Assembly (NCBI GenBank): GCA_021820785.1
Contig: JAKADE010000241.1
Coordinates: 1 to 5,255, forward strand
DNA: 5,255 bases
Origin: Pseudomonadota bacterium
Lineage (GTDB): Bacteria; Pseudomonadota; Gammaproteobacteria; Steroidobacterales; Steroidobacteraceae
Direction of reading: 5' to 3'
A model generated the notes under the pieces. That model was not told the origin of the DNA and searched no databases. It worked only from the letters and a program-made list of their open reading frames with translations. The stretch's first letter is position 1, and each line of letters starts with the position of its first letter. The position numbers were made by a program, and so were the translations under genes. This document shows positions 4,460-5,255 of this stretch, in pieces.

Positions 4460-5089
4460 ATGTCCGAGGCGACGCTCAAGGGCGAAAATGTGCATCTGTG
4501 GCGAGGTGAGCGGCATGTGCTGCGCGGGGTCGCCTTCACGGTCTCGGGCGGGGAGTGCCTGCAGCTGACCGGTCCGAACGGGGCCGGCAAGACGAGCCTC
4601 CTGCGCACCGTGTGCGGCATGTCCTACCCGGAGGCCGGTCGGATCAGCTGGCGGGGCGCCGACGTGCGCGAGGACCTGCCGAGTTTCCATGCCGAAATGG
4701 CCTATCTGGGCCACGAGCCGCCCCTGAAACTCGAGCTCACCGGCCGCGAGAACCTGCAGTACTGGGTGGGCGTGCGCCGGCGGTTCGCCGCCGCGGAGCT
4801 CGATGGCGTGCTCGAGCGGGTCGGCGGGCGGCGCTGGGCCGACCGGCCGGTGCGCACCCTGTCGGCCGGCCAGAAACGCCGCGTGGCCCTCGCCGGGCTG
4901 CTGCTGATGGCGGTGCCACTGTGGCTGCTCGATGAACCCACCACGAATCTCGATGTCGAAGGGCAGCACCTCGTGGGTGCCCTGATCGACGAGCATCTGG
5001 CCGCCGGCGGGCTGGCCATGGCAGCCGTACATCATCCGCTCGCGGTCTCGGAGCGGGGACTGCGGCGATTGGAGCTGGGCGGTGTCTGA
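4460..5089 (+). CDS. ccmA: Heme exporter ATP-binding protein CcmA
   Basis: CcmA is the cytoplasmic ATPase of the CcmAB(CD) transporter, which drives release of heme-loaded CcmE for cytochrome c maturation in the periplasm. Numbered from this start (209 residues, normal for CcmA), Walker A is GPNGAGKT (38-45) and the signature is LSAGQKRRVALAGL (134-147), with the GQKRR form typical of CcmA. Walker B is LWLLDEP (154-160) with catalytic E159, the D-loop is TNLD, and the H-loop is AVHHPL. YLGHEPPLKLELTGRENL is the CcmA-like Q-loop region. In-frame ATGs also exist at 4403 and 4451. I prefer 4460 because 4403-4459 uses rarer, less GC-ending codons (TTG, AGA, CTT, CGA) and has no CcmA-like residues. 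None of the three has a well-spaced ribosome binding site. ccmB overlaps the 3' end by 8 nt. Confidence 0.95.
   Translation: MSEATLKGENVHLWRGERHVLRGVAFTVSGGECLQLTGPNGAGKTSLLRTVCGMSYPEAGRISWRGADVREDLPSFHAEMAYLGHEPPLKLELTGRENLQYWVGVRRRFAAAELDGVLERVGGRRWADRPVRTLSAGQKRRVALAGLLLMAVPLWLLDEPTTNLDVEGQHLVGALIDEHLAAGGLAMAAVHHPLAVSERGLRRLELGGV
5071..5074 (+). promoter_or_regulatory. Ribosome binding site deciding the ccmB start
   Basis: GGAG lies 7 nt before GTG at 5082, inside the end of ccmA. This favours the overlapping GTG over the later in-frame ATG at 5169. Confidence 0.6.
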
Positions 5090-5255
5090 GCTGAGTGTCG
5101 TCCCGTCGTCCCTGGCGCGCCCCGAGCGGGCCCCCCACAGCGCGCCGGGCGCCGCCGCGGTGGCCTGGATGATGCTCGAGCGTGACCTGAAGCTCGCCTT
5201 TCGCAAGGCGAGCCAACTGGTCCAGCCGCTGGCCTTCTTCGCCATGGTGACCACG
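5082..5255 (+). CDS. ccmB: Heme exporter membrane protein CcmB (5' part, cut by window end)
   Basis: This is the first 58 codons of CcmB, the membrane permease partner of CcmA in heme handling for cytochrome c maturation. The stretch WMMLERDLKLAFRKASQLVQPLAFFAMVTT matches the family's conserved N-terminus (LxRDLxLAxR...NPLxFFxxV), leading into the first membrane segment, where the window ends. The GTG start at 5082 overlaps ccmA and has a GGAG 7 nt upstream. It gives a 29-residue Ala/Pro-rich extension ahead of the conserved part. Starts at GTG 5160 or ATG 5169 would give the more usual CcmB length at this end. The order ccmA-ccmB and the overlap are the standard ccm operon arrangement. Confidence 0.9.
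   Translation, partial: MSELSVVPSSLARPERAPHSAPGAAAVAWMMLERDLKLAFRKASQLVQPLAFFAMVTT

Noticed and set aside
4391..5254. Long minus-strand open frame opposite ccmA
   Set aside because: It is a high-GC shadow of ccmA and ccmB, which carry all the ABC transporter motifs on the plus strand.
1..5255. CRISPR array or retron-like system
   Set aside because: There is no series of regularly spaced repeats, and no cas or reverse transcriptase motif in any frame.

Overview
The window is high-GC DNA, probably from a gammaproteobacterium. The main reason is the start of a cytochrome c maturation operon (ccmA, then ccmB) of proteobacterial type at the right end. A small cysteine-lipobox lipoprotein and IS5, IS66 and P4-integrase relics fit the same kind of host. 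No rRNA or species-specific gene is present, so the lineage is an inference.

Layout from left to right. Positions 1-103 hold no convincing gene, only a perfect 11-bp hairpin. A small lipoprotein gene runs leftward (104-481). A 1334-bp IS5-family element (513-1846), flanked by a TTAA duplication, sits 28 bp in front of that gene; its transposase is cut by one in-frame TAG. An IS66 TnpC remnant follows (about 1950-2590 plus open upstream sequence to 2645). It lacks its N-terminal half, carries its own in-frame TAG and has lost a key acidic residue. Next is an apparently intact leftward toxin-antitoxin pair of the CHP02574/ParE type (2701-3218) with a candidate promoter. Then comes a decayed core of a P4-type tyrosine integrase (within 3222-3707).

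The most notable element is at 3940-4291 on the minus strand. It is a tRNA-Leu(UAA) gene split after the first anticodon base by a 265-nt group I intron of the type best known from cyanobacteria and plastids. Both exons fold into a full tRNA with a 7-bp acceptor stem, a long variable arm and an encoded CCA. The intron shows P2, Q-, R- and S-like elements, P7, P8 and a terminal G, and has no room for a homing endonuclease gene. Directly after the CCA lies a second tRNA T-arm-like hairpin, which may be an integration scar or a terminator.

Taken together, the tRNA with an integrase relic just downstream, a TA module and dead insertion sequences looks like a heavily eroded genomic island at the tRNA 3' end. 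The ccm genes on the other side, transcribed divergently from the tRNA, look like stable chromosome.
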